Positions 48,401 through 57,630 of a stretch of DNA of 64,000 nt are shown here, piece after piece. The notes beneath the pieces were generated by a model. The model was given only the letters and a program-made list of their open reading frames with translations. It was not told where the DNA came from and did no database searches. Numbering within the stretch: the first letter of the stretch is position 1; the number at the start of each line of letters is the position of its first letter. Location: contig NZ_FPBC01000013.1 in the NCBI RefSeq assembly GCF_900116605.1, positions 1 through 64,000 on the forward strand, written 5' to 3'. A program made the translations under genes and the position numbers. The DNA comes from Pseudomonas marincola (GTDB taxonomy: Bacteria > Pseudomonadota > Gammaproteobacteria > Pseudomonadales > Pseudomonadaceae).

Positions 48401-48448
48401 CTGGGCAAGCTGGCAACTTTCTTCGAGCGTTATTTTGGGCTGGTTTGA
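45410..48448 (+). CDS. hsdR: Type I restriction endonuclease subunit
   Basis: A 1012-residue HsdR. A nuclease domain near the N-terminus (HIELKRRGVDIREAFNQI) is followed by the translocase with Walker A in HTTGSGKT (333-340), the DECH box (434-437) and later helicase motifs (FLTGFDATTLNTLWVDKN). The C-terminal part assembles with HsdM. It cuts DNA after translocation when a site is unmodified. It looks full length. Confidence 0.95.
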   Translation: MSIEIQPYRYEAIALSNESTVVAEFLPDALGVRETGYQSEAALESAFVEQLQRQAYEYLPISSEAELVANLRARLEQLNKIEFSDNEWQGFFATCIAGTNDGILEKTARLQEDHVQVLKRDDGSSKNIYLIDKANIHNNVLQVINQYETPTGEHGGKHATRFDVTVLVNGLPMVHIELKRRGVDIREAFNQINRYQRDSFWAGCGLFEYVQLFVISNGTLTKYYSNTVRDGHLKEQSGKRSKSKASNSFSFTSWWADARNQPITELVGFTKTFFAKHSLLNVLTKYCVFDVDRKLLVMRPYQIVAAERILQRIATSTNHRQLGTLAAGGYIWHTTGSGKTLTSFKAAQLARGLPDIDKVLFVVDRKDLDYQTMREYERFEKGAANSNTSTSVLQKQLEDPNARIIITTIQKLSRFVAKNKKHPVYDAHVVVIFDECHRSQFGDMHSEITRVFKRYHLFGFTGTPIFAKNSGTGGNPLRRTTEQAFGDKLHTYTIVDAINDKNVLPFRIDYINTLKMQARIKDKQVSAIDTERALLAPERISQIVGYIREHFDQKTKRASTYRHDGKRVAGFNSLFACASIDAAKRYYAELAAQQQALPEAQRLKVGLIYSFAANEDDEDGLLGEEEFEAEGLDQSSQDFLDAAIKDYNALFATSFDTSADKFQNYYKDLSQRLKKRELDLVIVVNMFLTGFDATTLNTLWVDKNLKAHGLIQAYSRTNRILNSVKTYGNIVSFRNLEQETNDALALFGNKDAKGIVLLKPYAEYYAEYQARVGELLDKFPLGQAIVGEAAQKAFIKLFGSILRLKNILTAFDDFAGNEILSERQYQDYQSVYLNLYAEFRTTSEAEKESINDDVVFEIELIKQVEINVDYILLLVEQYLKKKGSGEDKEIRATIERAINASPSLRNKKDLIVQFVESVNTRAKVDAQWQSFMAAKKTEELERIITEENLNGEAAREFVEQAFRDGSIPTAGTAITKILPPVSRFSQGNGHAAKKQTVLGKLATFFERYFGLV

Positions 48449-48480
48449 CGCTGAGGCGCGGGCCTAGTAGCTGAGCCTTT

Positions 48481-48630
48481 ATGGAGTGCGGCGATGATTG
48501 GCACACGGCTGCGCCCTTGTGGCTGATCGAGAACCAAGCCCTGTTCGGCGATATCAGCTGGCGACCCGCCGATGCGAGCGGCACCTTGCGCTATTACTCT
48601 GGACAGCTACAAACCGAGACTCATCATCGG
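48481..48630 (+). pseudogene. Possible remnant of a Toprim-like gene
   Basis: A short frame reads MECGDDWHTAAPLWLIENQALFG, then a Trp-Pro and GTLRYYSGQL. The pattern WLIENQALF plus YYxGQL reminds me of a Toprim-type domain in defence-associated proteins. It breaks off where the minus-strand terminator begins. It may be only a chance frame; confidence is low. Confidence 0.3.
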
Positions 48631-48633
48631 AGC

Positions 48634-48674
48634 AAAAAAAAAGGCATGCCTCGTACCCGGAGGTACGAGGCATG
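48634..48674 (-). terminator. Strong terminator for the leftward gene at 48693
   Basis: Thirteen-base arms (CATGCCTCGTACC and its complement) with a CGGA loop, next to nine A on the plus strand, i.e. a T run on the minus strand. It stands 18 bases after the stop of the leftward frame, which supports that gene as real or recently real. Confidence 0.85.
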
Positions 48675-48692
48675 TGTTTGCACAAAAGTCAG

Positions 48693-49156
48693 TCACTGGA
48701 TCGGCAGGCCGCACTCCTCAAGGATCTGGCGGATCATGTAGTAATCCTCCAGCGGTGCGCCTGTTTTGCTCTCAATGGCATTGACGGCGTCGTCGTGGCA
48801 GGCATCGGTGCCGTATTTGGCGATGTTTACCAAAGGCTCGTAAGGTGCGTCGCCTCTGTCCGGTCCCACATCTCCACGGTATGCAGTGGTGTGACCATTG
48901 CTGTCATAGCCCAGATAACCCGATTCGATGATGAAGTAACCGTTGGCTCCTTTACCTACCATCGTGCCCTTCGGAAACCCAGGCTGGTTGGATATCGTGG
49001 CGCAGCCGTTTGGTCGCACAGGACATTCAGTGAGCCGGGGACTTCATCGAGTGTTCGGGCGCCTGTCTGATTGTCGATGAACGGCAGGCGCTTGATCCGT
49101 GGCCTACGGTCGCCTGCAGGGCGGCAGTCGTAGTTACCGATGCTTCGATGTTTCAT
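48693..49156 (-). pseudogene. Probable frameshifted small island protein
   Basis: Two adjacent frames look like one broken gene. The first (from ATG 49156) starts MKHRSIGNYDCRPAGDRRPR and runs to GSLNVLCDQ. The second continues in a frame shifted by one base near 49020 with NGCATISNQPGFPKGTMVGKGANGYF. They meet with no gap, and a strong terminator follows. Function is unknown. If the shift is real, the second part may still be made from an internal ATG (48960). Confidence 0.5.
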
Positions 49157-49213
49157 GGTTGAGCAGCTAAAGACGTTCTTGCCAATAAGATGACGCATCT
49201 ATCGTTATTGAGT

Positions 49214-50953
49214 TTACTTGCGTGCTCTTAGCCACTCTATCAAATCCTTTAATGGCATCGGCTTTGCGAATATGAAACCTTGTCCCTGAGCACAGCCAGC
49301 TTCTTGAAGAAAGGATATTTGTTCACTTGATTCAATGCCTTCCGCAATTGTAATCATCCCGAGTCCTTCGGCCATGCCTAGGACCGCTTTTACAATGGCC
49401 TGGTCGCTAGTGCTTTCGGGAAGGCCAGAAACAAATGATCGATCAATTTTTAGTTTGTCGAAGCGAAGTTTTTTTAAACGATCTAGAGAGGAAAAGCCAA
49501 CTCCAAAATCATCCATTGCAAGACTGATACCTGCTCTGTGAAGTTCGTTAGCGGCTTGTAAAACCTGTGCTGAAGAATTCATTGCCACATCTTCGGTAAT
49601 TTCAAGCTCCAAACGATTCGCCGGAAGGCCAGTTTTCATAAGGGTCTGGCTTACTAGAGTGCAAAATCCGGGCTCGCTAAATAATGGGGCGCAAATGTTT
49701 ACCGCTACAGTCACGTCGAGTAAATCGCTTTTAATTAGTGCAATATTATCTTTACAGGCTTGGTGGATGACCCAGCGCCCAATAGTTGGCATTAATCCAT
49801 GCTCTAAGGCTATGGGTATAAACTGGTCAGGGGGCACCAGACCATTTTTACCATCGCGCCAGCGTAGCAGTGCTTCAATGCCACACGGTTGCATGGTCTG
49901 CAAATCGAACTGCAACTGGTAATGTAACTCGAACTGCTCAAGCGGTATGGCCTTGCGTAGACGGCTTAGCACGCGGTAGATCTGCTCGGATCGGTCACGT
50001 AAGGCTTGATCGAACAAGCGAATACAGTTGCCCCCCTCTACTTTCGCCTGATACATGGCGATATCAGCTTCATTGATGACTTCATCGGCTGTGATCCCGT
50101 CATCTGGAAATAGGCTAATACCAATACTTGCGCTGACAGTCAGCGCTCGGTTGTCGATGACAAAAGGCTCCCTGAGTGTCTCAAGAAGGCGTTTTGCGAT
50201 TTCGCTGGCTGTTTCTATTTTTGAATCTATAACGATGGAAACGACAAACTCATCCCCGCCAACGCGACCCAGTAGATCAGTGTCGCGCAGTATTTTCTGA
50301 AAGCGCTCAGCTGTTAGCTTTAGCAGTCGGTCGCCGACTCGGTGGCCGTGATTGTCATTAATTTGCTTGAAGCCATCTAAATCAATAAAAAGTACAGCAA
50401 TTTTCCTTTCATTGATGTCGCATGACTCGATGGCTTTCGACAAACCTTCGATAAATTCCCTTCTGTTGGCGCATCCTGTTAGTCCGTCATACTTGGCCAG
50501 GAAAGCAATATGTTCCGTGAATTGGCGGCGTTCGCTAATATCATGACAAATTCCAACGAATAACCTCTGATCTCCTTGGAGAAACTCGCCGACGCTCAGA
50601 TGTAGTGGAAAGCTACTTCCGTCTTTATGCCTTCCCATGACCTCTCGGCCAATACCAATTATCTTACGTTCGCCACCAGTGCAGTAGTTGTTTAAATAAG
50701 TATCATGTTGCTGTGCGTAAGGTGCGGGCATGAGTATAGAAACGTTCTGGCCGAGCATTTCATCTTCGCTGAATCCAAAAAGACGCTCTGCTGACTTATT
50801 GGCTGCTTTGAGAATTCCGCGTGAGTCTATTACCATGATTGCATCGACAGCAGCATTGAAAATAGCGCTGGTAAGAGCTGATTCCAGGCCGTCCCATACT
50901 TCATGTGCTCTTTCAGTGGCGATTTTACTATTTACTAAGTCTGTCATTTTCAA
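49214..50953 (-). CDS. PAS-GGDEF-EAL cyclic-di-GMP protein
   Basis: A 579-residue protein. A PAS domain (about 25-145) is followed by a GGDEF domain with an intact GGDEF (232-236) and an upstream RDTD inhibitory site (223-226). The EAL domain has EALLRW (360-365) and later ELEIT, DDFG and AEGIE motifs present. Both synthesis and hydrolysis of c-di-GMP look possible. It follows the Aer-like gene with a 4-base overlap (ATGA), implying paired function. Genes of this type are unusual cargo for a defence island. Confidence 0.9.
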   Translation of the reverse strand: MKMTDLVNSKIATERAHEVWDGLESALTSAIFNAAVDAIMVIDSRGILKAANKSAERLFGFSEDEMLGQNVSILMPAPYAQQHDTYLNNYCTGGERKIIGIGREVMGRHKDGSSFPLHLSVGEFLQGDQRLFVGICHDISERRQFTEHIAFLAKYDGLTGCANRREFIEGLSKAIESCDINERKIAVLFIDLDGFKQINDNHGHRVGDRLLKLTAERFQKILRDTDLLGRVGGDEFVVSIVIDSKIETASEIAKRLLETLREPFVIDNRALTVSASIGISLFPDDGITADEVINEADIAMYQAKVEGGNCIRLFDQALRDRSEQIYRVLSRLRKAIPLEQFELHYQLQFDLQTMQPCGIEALLRWRDGKNGLVPPDQFIPIALEHGLMPTIGRWVIHQACKDNIALIKSDLLDVTVAVNICAPLFSEPGFCTLVSQTLMKTGLPANRLELEITEDVAMNSSAQVLQAANELHRAGISLAMDDFGVGFSSLDRLKKLRFDKLKIDRSFVSGLPESTSDQAIVKAVLGMAEGLGMITIAEGIESSEQISFLQEAGCAQGQGFIFAKPMPLKDLIEWLRARK

Positions 50954-52512
50954 CGACCAAAGCGTTCAACTAAGGCATGCATGGCTCTTGAGGTATCTTT
51001 CAGATCCTGGCCCACTTGTGCCGATTCGCCCGCTAGCTCAGCGTTATGGTCAGAGGCCTGGGCAATGCGCGTAATTTGCTGTGAAATATCCTCAGCTACA
51101 TGCGCTTGCTCTTCAGATGCAGCCGCCATCTGTTGACCCATATCGTGAATCATACTCACTGCGTTGCTGATTCCTTGAAGCGCTTCTTGAGTGGATATAA
51201 CCTGCTGTACACCAGCATCCGCTTCTCTAGTTCCTGCTTTAGCTATAGATACAGCGTTTTGTGCGCCCTCTCGTAGGGTTTGGATTATCTCTTGAATGGC
51301 TTTAGTCGACTCCTGCGTCTTAGACGCGAGAGCACGCACTTCATCTGCAACCACTGCAAAACCTCGGCCTTGCTCTCCGGCACGTGCAGCTTCAATGGCC
51401 GCATTGAGTGCCAGCAAATTAGTCTGCTCAGCAATTGCCCGAATCATGCCTGCTGCTTGTTCAATGGCCTGTGTATCGCGTGCCAGCACCTCTACCGATT
51501 CGCTAATGCCGGAAACGGTTTTAGCCAAGTTCTCGATGACCTCTCGAGTTTTGCTTGCCTCTGCAGAACCAGTCTTGGCCAGTGCATTAGCCTGATTTGC
51601 CTCATCTGCAGTGCGGTGGACGTGTGTTGAAACTTCTGCAATAGAAGCCGCCATTTCGTGCATTGCGGTTGCCGTCATATCGGCTTCGTTTCGCTGGGCC
51701 AAAAGAGAGCTTTCTGCGCTACTGGTAAGCTGACCGCTGCGTTGAGCAAGCTCAGAACTGTGGTCCGCATAGTCCTCAAGACGGCTAAGTACTGTGCGTA
51801 TCCGTGCGCGCTCGCTGATCAAAGCCATTTGGATTTGAGCTGGCTTGCCTACCAAGTCTGTGTATGTTCGTGCAATCAGCTCACTATCGAAAGCTCCCTC
51901 TACAGAGTTTTGTAGGCGAACCAGTAGCTGTTCTGTGTTTCGGCTTTGCCAAGCCTGCAATGCAAAAAAAGATGCGACTGCTAAGCCCGACGCCACCGCA
52001 GGGGAGACAAAGAAATAAGCTCCCAATACTACTGCGCTCGCTACCAGCGAGGGAGTCGAGACCGACAGTAGCCGCAGAGATTTACCTTGCGTCTCCCTCC
52101 AAGCTCCAGAACGCATCCGTGCATAAAGGTCAGTTGCTCTAAGCACATGTTCTGACTCTGGTTTTACTCGAACTGACTCATAACCAGTGACTCGGCCATT
52201 CTCAGTTATTGGTGTCACATAGGCGTTGACCCAATAAAAGTCGCCGTTTTTGCAACGATTTTTAACGACACCCATCCAGGCCTTGCCGGCCTTGAGATGG
52301 CTCCACATGTGCGCGAAGACCGCTGGTGGCATATCCGGATGTCGGACGATGTTGTGCGGTGCCCCGAGCAACTCGTCACGATCAAAGCCGCTGATGCTGA
52401 CGAAAGCGTCATTGCAGTAGGTGATCGTGCCATGAGTATCAGTAGTGGTGATCAAACGTTGAGCTGAAGGAAAATCGCGTTCTTTTGCAGTCACTGGACC
52501 ATTGTTTCTCAT
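50950..52512 (-). CDS. Aer-like PAS chemoreceptor
   Basis: A 520-residue receptor. The N-terminal PAS domain (about 8-120) contains the Aer motif [18 protein letters not shown] and NIVRHPDMP, typical of FAD-binding aerotaxis receptors. One membrane hairpin lies near 150-185. The cytoplasmic signalling hairpin ([20 protein letters not shown]) follows. It lacks a periplasmic domain. It is translationally coupled to the GGDEF/EAL gene. Probable role: redox or oxygen sensing that feeds motility or c-di-GMP control. Confidence 0.9.
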   Translation of the reverse strand: MRNNGPVTAKERDFPSAQRLITTTDTHGTITYCNDAFVSISGFDRDELLGAPHNIVRHPDMPPAVFAHMWSHLKAGKAWMGVVKNRCKNGDFYWVNAYVTPITENGRVTGYESVRVKPESEHVLRATDLYARMRSGAWRETQGKSLRLLSVSTPSLVASAVVLGAYFFVSPAVASGLAVASFFALQAWQSRNTEQLLVRLQNSVEGAFDSELIARTYTDLVGKPAQIQMALISERARIRTVLSRLEDYADHSSELAQRSGQLTSSAESSLLAQRNEADMTATAMHEMAASIAEVSTHVHRTADEANQANALAKTGSAEASKTREVIENLAKTVSGISESVEVLARDTQAIEQAAGMIRAIAEQTNLLALNAAIEAARAGEQGRGFAVVADEVRALASKTQESTKAIQEIIQTLREGAQNAVSIAKAGTREADAGVQQVISTQEALQGISNAVSMIHDMGQQMAAASEEQAHVAEDISQQITRIAQASDHNAELAGESAQVGQDLKDTSRAMHALVERFGR

Positions 52513-52744
52513 CGGTAAAGCTCTCTGAAGACAGTAGGCGGCACATGGCCAGCATTCCTAGTGGCTATCTTAGCTACTTTGATTACTTAGCGAATCGGAC
52601 TTTAGGCGAATTTTTAGAGCTATTCCTGTCCTTGCGGTCAGCATTATTAGCTCTACCTCGTTAGCATCAATCTGGCTCTCGGAGCTATCCAGCGCTGGCC
52701 CTTATTTGCTCGTACCAGCAGTGAGCTAAGCCTGCATCAATTTG

Positions 52745-53089
52745 TTACATCTTCTTTTTCTTGTAGCGAACGACGATCCGGTTATGCACCGGGTACTTCT
52801 CGATCTCGTAGTCGGGGTTGAAGGTCAGCAGGTTGTGCACGGCAATACTGGTCGCCGAGAGCAATCCGAATGCTCCTGTGACTCCTCCTGCAAAACTGCC
52901 GGCTGCCAGGCCAACGCGGCCAACGGTGTAAACGCGGCAGGTCAGTCCGGTGACCTCGATCTTGCTTTCGACCAGGCGAACGGCTTCGATCAACTTGCCG
53001 CTGAGGCCCACGACCTCAAACGACTCTTTGCGGCTGATGAGTTGAGGCAACTTGGCGGTGGCCAAGTCGTCGAATGTCAGTTGTGTCAT
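52745..53089 (-). CDS. Hypothetical island protein with hydrophobic segment
   Basis: A 114-residue protein with a polar N-terminus, a glycine-rich hydrophobic stretch (RVGLAAGSFAGGVTGAFGLLSATSIAV, about 58-84) and a basic tail ending YKKKKM. It is divergent from the XRE regulator gene with a shared promoter region. I do not recognise the family. Confidence 0.6.
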   Translation of the reverse strand: MTQLTFDDLATAKLPQLISRKESFEVVGLSGKLIEAVRLVESKIEVTGLTCRVYTVGRVGLAAGSFAGGVTGAFGLLSATSIAVHNLLTFNPDYEIEKYPVHNRIVVRYKKKKM

Positions 53090-53161
53090 GGTGAAGGTCT
53101 CGCTTATTGCGCAATGAAGGGTTTTGCAGTGTCGACTTAGATGGATGCATATCGACTCTAT

Positions 53162-53178
53162 AGGTTGGATAACAACCT
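53162..53178. promoter_or_regulatory. Candidate XRE operator
   Basis: AGGTTG and CAACCT with 5 bases between, in the divergent region between 53089 and 53238. A further AGGTTG lies at 53218-53223, just before the XRE ribosome site. Repeated half-sites near a phage-type repressor gene suggest autoregulation. Confidence 0.4.
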
Positions 53179-53237
53179 TTGAAGCCCTTCATGTCAAGAG
53201 GATGGCATTCGACCATTCAGGTTGACCTGGAGGGCGT

Positions 53238-53585
53238 ATGCCGAAGTCTGAAGAAACGAACCTGGCCAAAGTGGTGGGCTTAGCGATTGCCAGGCAGCGC
53301 ATGTTGTGCGAGCTGACTCAAGAGCAGGTCGCCGAGCGGTTGGGGATTGGTGGTGAAGCAGTGTCGCGTATCGAGCGTGGCATCGTGATGCCGAACATCG
53401 AGCGGCTGATGCAGTTCGCTGAGATATTCGGCTGTGAGGCTGCGGATCTGCTGACCCAAGCCAGCCATCGGCCTGAAGACCAGGCCGTGCGTATCAGCCA
53501 GATGCTCAACCAGCTCACACCAGCAGATCGTCAGCTGGTGCTGGAGATGATCGAGCGTCTCACCCAACGCCTGAGTCAGGATTGA
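53238..53585 (+). CDS. XRE-family transcriptional regulator
   Basis: A 115-residue protein with a Cro/CI-type helix-turn-helix at about 14-67 (LTQEQVAERLGIGGEAVSRIERG) and a helical C-terminal part. A good ribosome site precedes it (CTGGAGGGCGT). It probably regulates the leftward ICE-like genes or its own divergent neighbour. Its 3' end overlaps the convergent gene by 26 bases. Confidence 0.9.
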   Translation: MPKSEETNLAKVVGLAIARQRMLCELTQEQVAERLGIGGEAVSRIERGIVMPNIERLMQFAEIFGCEAADLLTQASHRPEDQAVRISQMLNQLTPADRQLVLEMIERLTQRLSQD

Positions 53586-53910
53586 GTTCAGGTTCGAGCG
53601 CCCGGTTAAACAGCGCTCCGCAACGCAGGCACAGGCAGTCGTGTTGCATGAACTGAAAGCGCCTGGTGTCTTGCAGAAAGGGCTGGTTCTCAGCCCACTG
53701 CCGCTGAGCCAGTTCAATCCCTTCCGCCACAAATCCCAGCACCTGTTCCAGGTTAATCGGCTTCACTCCAGGTGATGCAGCCTCTGGGCCGGAAGGTCGC
53801 CGTGCCGCATTCATAAAGCCGCCTATGACGCTGGCCAGCATGGCAAGCGTGCCGACCGCTTCGTTGGACAACACAGCGGATGATTCACAGATCAAGCAGC
53901 GTGTGGACAT
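53560..53910 (-). CDS. Hypothetical zinc-ribbon-like protein
   Basis: A 116-residue protein with CLIC near the N-terminus and CLCLRCG near the C-terminus, a split zinc-ribbon pattern. An alanine-rich helix lies between. It overlaps the XRE gene tail to tail. The family is not recognised; it accompanies ICE-type genes here. Confidence 0.6.
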   Translation of the reverse strand: MSTRCLICESSAVLSNEAVGTLAMLASVIGGFMNAARRPSGPEAASPGVKPINLEQVLGFVAEGIELAQRQWAENQPFLQDTRRFQFMQHDCLCLRCGALFNRALEPELNPDSGVG

Positions 53911-53951
53911 GATCGCTCCTCGGGCGTGATGGTGCCCGCAGCAAAGGGTGG

Positions 53952-54449
53952 TTAGAGCAAGCCCTGTTCAGCCAGCGACACGATGCCTTCTGACCCCACG
54001 ATGAAGTGATCCAGCGTGGTGGTGCCGACCATGGCCAGAGCGTTTTTGAGTGTCTGCGTCAGGCGTATATCTGCCTGGCTGGGCGAGGGATCGCCGGAAG
54101 GATGGTTGTGCACCAGGATCACTGCAGCGGCGTTTTGCGCGAGCACTGTTTTGATCACTTCACGTGGATAGACGCTGGCTGCATCGATGGTGCCGCGAAA
54201 CAGCTCCTCGAAACGGATCACGCGGTGTTTGCTATCGAGCAACAACACCGCAAAGACTTCGTGCGGCAGATCCTGTAGCAACACCTGCAGGTGCTCCCTG
54301 ACTTTGTGTGGATCAGTCAGAGCGCGCCCCTTACTCAGTCGCTGAGTGGCTAACTGTTGGGCCATGCGCAGGATGTCGGTTTCGCTGACGGGCGAATCCA
54401 CCAGGTAACTGCCGGCGACTTCACCGGCTCTGAGCTTGTGAAATTTCAT
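53952..54449 (-). CDS. radC: Short RadC-family JAB/MPN protein
   Basis: A 165-residue protein that has the RadC-type JAB domain with the metal motif HNHPSGDPSPSQAD but lacks the helix-hairpin-helix N-terminus of chromosomal RadC. Short forms like this are common on integrative elements and prophages; function is unclear. It is the most downstream of a leftward run of four ICE-type genes. Confidence 0.9.
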   Translation of the reverse strand: MKFHKLRAGEVAGSYLVDSPVSETDILRMAQQLATQRLSKGRALTDPHKVREHLQVLLQDLPHEVFAVLLLDSKHRVIRFEELFRGTIDAASVYPREVIKTVLAQNAAAVILVHNHPSGDPSPSQADIRLTQTLKNALAMVGTTTLDHFIVGSEGIVSLAEQGLL

Positions 54450-54491
54450 GGTGTGTCTCCGGATTGGCGAGCCAATTCGGCCCGCCTGTAC

Positions 54492-55388
54492 TTAGGCTGA
54501 TGGTTCGAGCTGTTGGGATTGGGCTTCGAGCTTTTCAGCGAGTGACTGGGTGTGAACGGTGCTGTCGGGTTTCGACGCGGCGGGCTGCCCGTCCGGAAAG
54601 AACTCTTCAGCAATGGCGCTGCTGTCCTCGCCGTCATCCTCGAAGATGCCGTTGCCCAGACCGACACGTGCGGTGGCATCCAGCGCGGCTTGATCAAACC
54701 CAGCCGCCTGACGCGCCTCATCCAACTCGCGTGCAGCGAGCAACGCCTGCTCCACGGTCATGCCGCTGCGTAGCGTCAGATCGACGTAGAAGATCGGCGT
54801 GCCATGGCTCTGCCGGGTGGATTTGCCACGTAGACGCAGTTCCAGCGGCAGGCACGCCAGACGATCACCCGAGATAGCCCTGAAGTATTGCAGTCGGGCA
54901 ATCAGCGTACGGATGCTGTTGAAGCCCGTGGTGCGAAACACGAAGCTGCCCAGGGCATCCTCATCGCCAATCACCACGTTCATTCGTCCGTAGGGCTTGC
55001 AGGCGTTGCCCTTGGCCAGAGGGCAGGCATCGGGTGACGGGCAGGGCAGCGATTGAACGCCATCCTTGCCGATGCGCTTGCAGGTCTCACCATTACCGAC
55101 ACACACCGGTCGACCGTTCTGCCGATCAAACAAGGTGTAGTCGGCGCGGAAGTTCAGCTCCGGCTCGTTGAACAACAAGCGCACCGGAATGCTGCGCAGC
55201 TTGTCGTCCTTGCCCTGACGCAGCTCGTCATTGAGCGGGTGCAGCAGCCAGCCGTCCTTACCCTGCACCTGGGAGGTGATGGTGAACTGGTCATCCTTCT
55301 CCGGCAGTCGCTTGCCGTTTTTCTCGATGACCTTGCCGATGGAAATCCGCCCGAGCACCGGCGGGGTGATAGCCAGACCTTTGAGCAT
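54492..55388 (-). CDS. Gp3-like / hydrolase-or-metal-binding ICE protein
   Basis: A 298-residue protein (start MLKGLAITPPVLGRISIGK; AGGAG upstream). It has a Cys-rich region (CVGNGETCKR, then CPSPDACPLAKGNAC) able to bind metal and a C-terminal acidic tail. It resembles proteins annotated as recombination-directionality-factor-like Gp3 relatives. It lies beside YqaJ exonuclease and DUF932, as in ICEs. A role in recombination is inferred from neighbours. Confidence 0.6.
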   Translation of the reverse strand: MLKGLAITPPVLGRISIGKVIEKNGKRLPEKDDQFTITSQVQGKDGWLLHPLNDELRQGKDDKLRSIPVRLLFNEPELNFRADYTLFDRQNGRPVCVGNGETCKRIGKDGVQSLPCPSPDACPLAKGNACKPYGRMNVVIGDEDALGSFVFRTTGFNSIRTLIARLQYFRAISGDRLACLPLELRLRGKSTRQSHGTPIFYVDLTLRSGMTVEQALLAARELDEARQAAGFDQAALDATARVGLGNGIFEDDGEDSSAIAEEFFPDGQPAASKPDSTVHTQSLAEKLEAQSQQLEPSA

Positions 55389-55480
55389 GGTGAGTCTCCT
55401 GGAAATGAAAAAAGGCCAGCCACACAACGCGAACTGCATGGACTGGCCAAGGGGGAGGAAAGGGTTGGAGAAGTTGGGTT

Positions 55481-56485
55481 TCAGCCGACCAGGAAGCGCC
55501 GTGCACCCGGTTTCAGCAGAGGGTACTTGGCCTGCAGGTAGGGCTTGTCCTTGAGCAGTTGAGCGACATCGAGGCCGATGCTGTCCTTGGCTTTGCGCCA
55601 ACTGACATAGCCGCTGGTGAACTCCGCCCGACTGGCATCGCCCATGGCCTGCTGCAGCATCTGTTTTAGCTCGGCCTCGCGCTTTTCCTTATCGGCAATC
55701 GACTGACGCACGGCCTTCAGCTCGATGTAAGCCGCTGACAGACCAGCATGCTGGCTGAAGTTGACGACCTGGCCGTTGTCCTCCGGGTAGAGGCAGCGCA
55801 GCGCGGACTCGGCCGAAGCCGTGCCATCAGCCGGTGGCGGCGTATCCGTTTCCACGTAGTGCCAGAACTGGCGCTCCAGCTCGATCAGGCGAGCAATCAT
55901 CTGCTCGTCCCGTGCGATACGGTGGATCTCCAGCGTCTGGCCACCCAGCAGCACCGCCACATCCGCCGCCTGCTTGCCGGTGACGGCGAGCTGGTGCATC
56001 ACCTGCAGCTGTACATACTCAGGCACGCCCTCTTTCCAGAGGCGTGCCCCGTTTATGCCGGCTGTCTTGCATTCGAGGATCTGCACATCGTCCGCCCCGA
56101 TCACCTCGCGGTCGATGTTGGCCAGCATCCAGGGCAGCTCCGGATCCGGGTGCTGCAGCACGGCATTGATGCGCCGTACCTTGTTCTTCGTGCGCTTGCT
56201 GTAATGCCAGGCCACGATGGGCTCCAGCACGTTGCCCCAGTACATCGGGCTTTCCTCATCCTGAGGATCAGCTTTGGGCATGCCAGCATCGCGCCCGGTC
56301 TTTTCCAGCCACAGCTCCAGCTGCGACTTATAGGGGTTCAGACCGACCGCCGCCGCAGCGTCCGAACTGCCGATGCCTTGCTTGCGGATCTGCAGCCAGT
56401 CTTCGCGCGGCAGCTCCTTGGTGCTGACCAGACGCAGGGCGGGGCGGGATTTGCTGGTGCTGCGATTCAATGAAGTGGCTTTCAT
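55481..56485 (-). CDS. YqaJ-type viral recombinase (lambda exonuclease-like)
   Basis: A 334-residue protein. The YqaJ nuclease fold shows GIGSSDAAAAVGLNPYKS and WGNVLEPIVAWHY, then the PD-(D/E)xK core (ANIDREV and ILECKTA). It degrades DNA ends to feed annealing recombination. Start ATG 56485 has AGGTG upstream. A C-terminal helical extension (about 235-334) is present. Confidence 0.88.
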   Translation of the reverse strand: MKATSLNRSTSKSRPALRLVSTKELPREDWLQIRKQGIGSSDAAAAVGLNPYKSQLELWLEKTGRDAGMPKADPQDEESPMYWGNVLEPIVAWHYSKRTKNKVRRINAVLQHPDPELPWMLANIDREVIGADDVQILECKTAGINGARLWKEGVPEYVQLQVMHQLAVTGKQAADVAVLLGGQTLEIHRIARDEQMIARLIELERQFWHYVETDTPPPADGTASAESALRCLYPEDNGQVVNFSQHAGLSAAYIELKAVRQSIADKEKREAELKQMLQQAMGDASRAEFTSGYVSWRKAKDSIGLDVAQLLKDKPYLQAKYPLLKPGARRFLVG

Positions 56486-56564
56486 AGCGTTCACCTTGCA
56501 GAAATAGAAACGCCTGACCTGCAACGAAGCGGGTCGGGCGTTATGGGTTGGAGTGGGTAAAAGG

Positions 56565-57533
56565 TCAGGCGACCAATTGCAGGGCTGTATCCAGGGCGCG
56601 TTGCTTGATATGGGCGCCTTGGCCGAACCAAGCGGAGTCGAGGCGATACTCTGTGCTGCGTGCCCGGCGCTCGTGATCGACGTACTCGGTCACGGCATTA
56701 AGCAAACCCCAGGCGGTGCCGCGTGCTGAGTCCAGCTGGCTGCCACGGCCACGACCTTCGTACAGCTCCTGCACTTTGCGCAGAGCGCGCTCGTTCGGCA
56801 GCTGCTCCGGTAGGGCTCCGGTCGGGCTGGTCTCGCACATCACGTTCATAAAGAAGCCCAGTGCCTCATGCCACTGCACTTTGCGTTCAGCCAGGTGGCG
56901 CATGCGGTACATGAAGTCGTCCCATTGCGAGACGGCGATGCCAAGCTGCTTCTTCACCAGGTCGCCGTCGAAGCGGGTGCTGTGCGGCACCTTGATCGCA
57001 CGGCTGGTGCCGTCCAAGGCGATGGTCAGCGTGTTGTTGCAGACCACACGGATGGTGGTGGGGGTTGCTGTGGTGGCCAGGGTGCCGTCGCAGGAAGTGG
57101 CCAGCAGCAGGTAGCCATTCACCTGGTCGTTGCCCTTGAGCGCAGCGCCCAGGCCGGTGCGTGCCAGCGCCCAGAACTTGCGGCCACCCTTGAGCACGCC
57201 AGCGGTTTCCAGCTCGTAGCCGGAGACCTCGGTCAGGTCGCGGTAGAACTCCAGCACATCCTTTGGCTGCACGGTGTGATAGCGCTGGGAGACCACCGAC
57301 AGCGGTGCCTTGGTGTCCGAGCGATAGAGCACCTTCTGTTCCGGGAACGAATGGATCGCGCCCAGATGGCCGATGGCGTCCGACTTGAAGTGCACGGGGC
57401 TTTCCAGAATCTGCCAGTCCATACCGGCTTCGCGTTGCCAGACTTCGATGGGCTGTTTTTGCGGCAGGTTGTTGCCCAGGCCGTGCCACGGAGTAGCGCC
57501 AACGTAGGCCATTTGTTCGATTTGATGAGCCAT
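56565..57533 (-). CDS. DUF932 phage/plasmid-like protein
   Basis: A 322-residue DUF932 protein starting MAHQIEQMAYVGATPWHGLG. The family is spread by phages, plasmids and ICEs; function is unknown. The ATG has AAAGGAA upstream. It is the first gene of the compact leftward block with yqaJ, the Gp3-like gene and radC. Confidence 0.88.
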   Translation of the reverse strand: MAHQIEQMAYVGATPWHGLGNNLPQKQPIEVWQREAGMDWQILESPVHFKSDAIGHLGAIHSFPEQKVLYRSDTKAPLSVVSQRYHTVQPKDVLEFYRDLTEVSGYELETAGVLKGGRKFWALARTGLGAALKGNDQVNGYLLLATSCDGTLATTATPTTIRVVCNNTLTIALDGTSRAIKVPHSTRFDGDLVKKQLGIAVSQWDDFMYRMRHLAERKVQWHEALGFFMNVMCETSPTGALPEQLPNERALRKVQELYEGRGRGSQLDSARGTAWGLLNAVTEYVDHERRARSTEYRLDSAWFGQGAHIKQRALDTALQLVA

Positions 57534-57630
57534 GACGAATTTCCTTTGGGTGCAGGCCGGCATAAAGCGCCGCGCATGGCGCAGCACCGGCAATCAGTGA
57601 TGGAGAAGGAAGAGGAGAGTGGTGGCCGGA

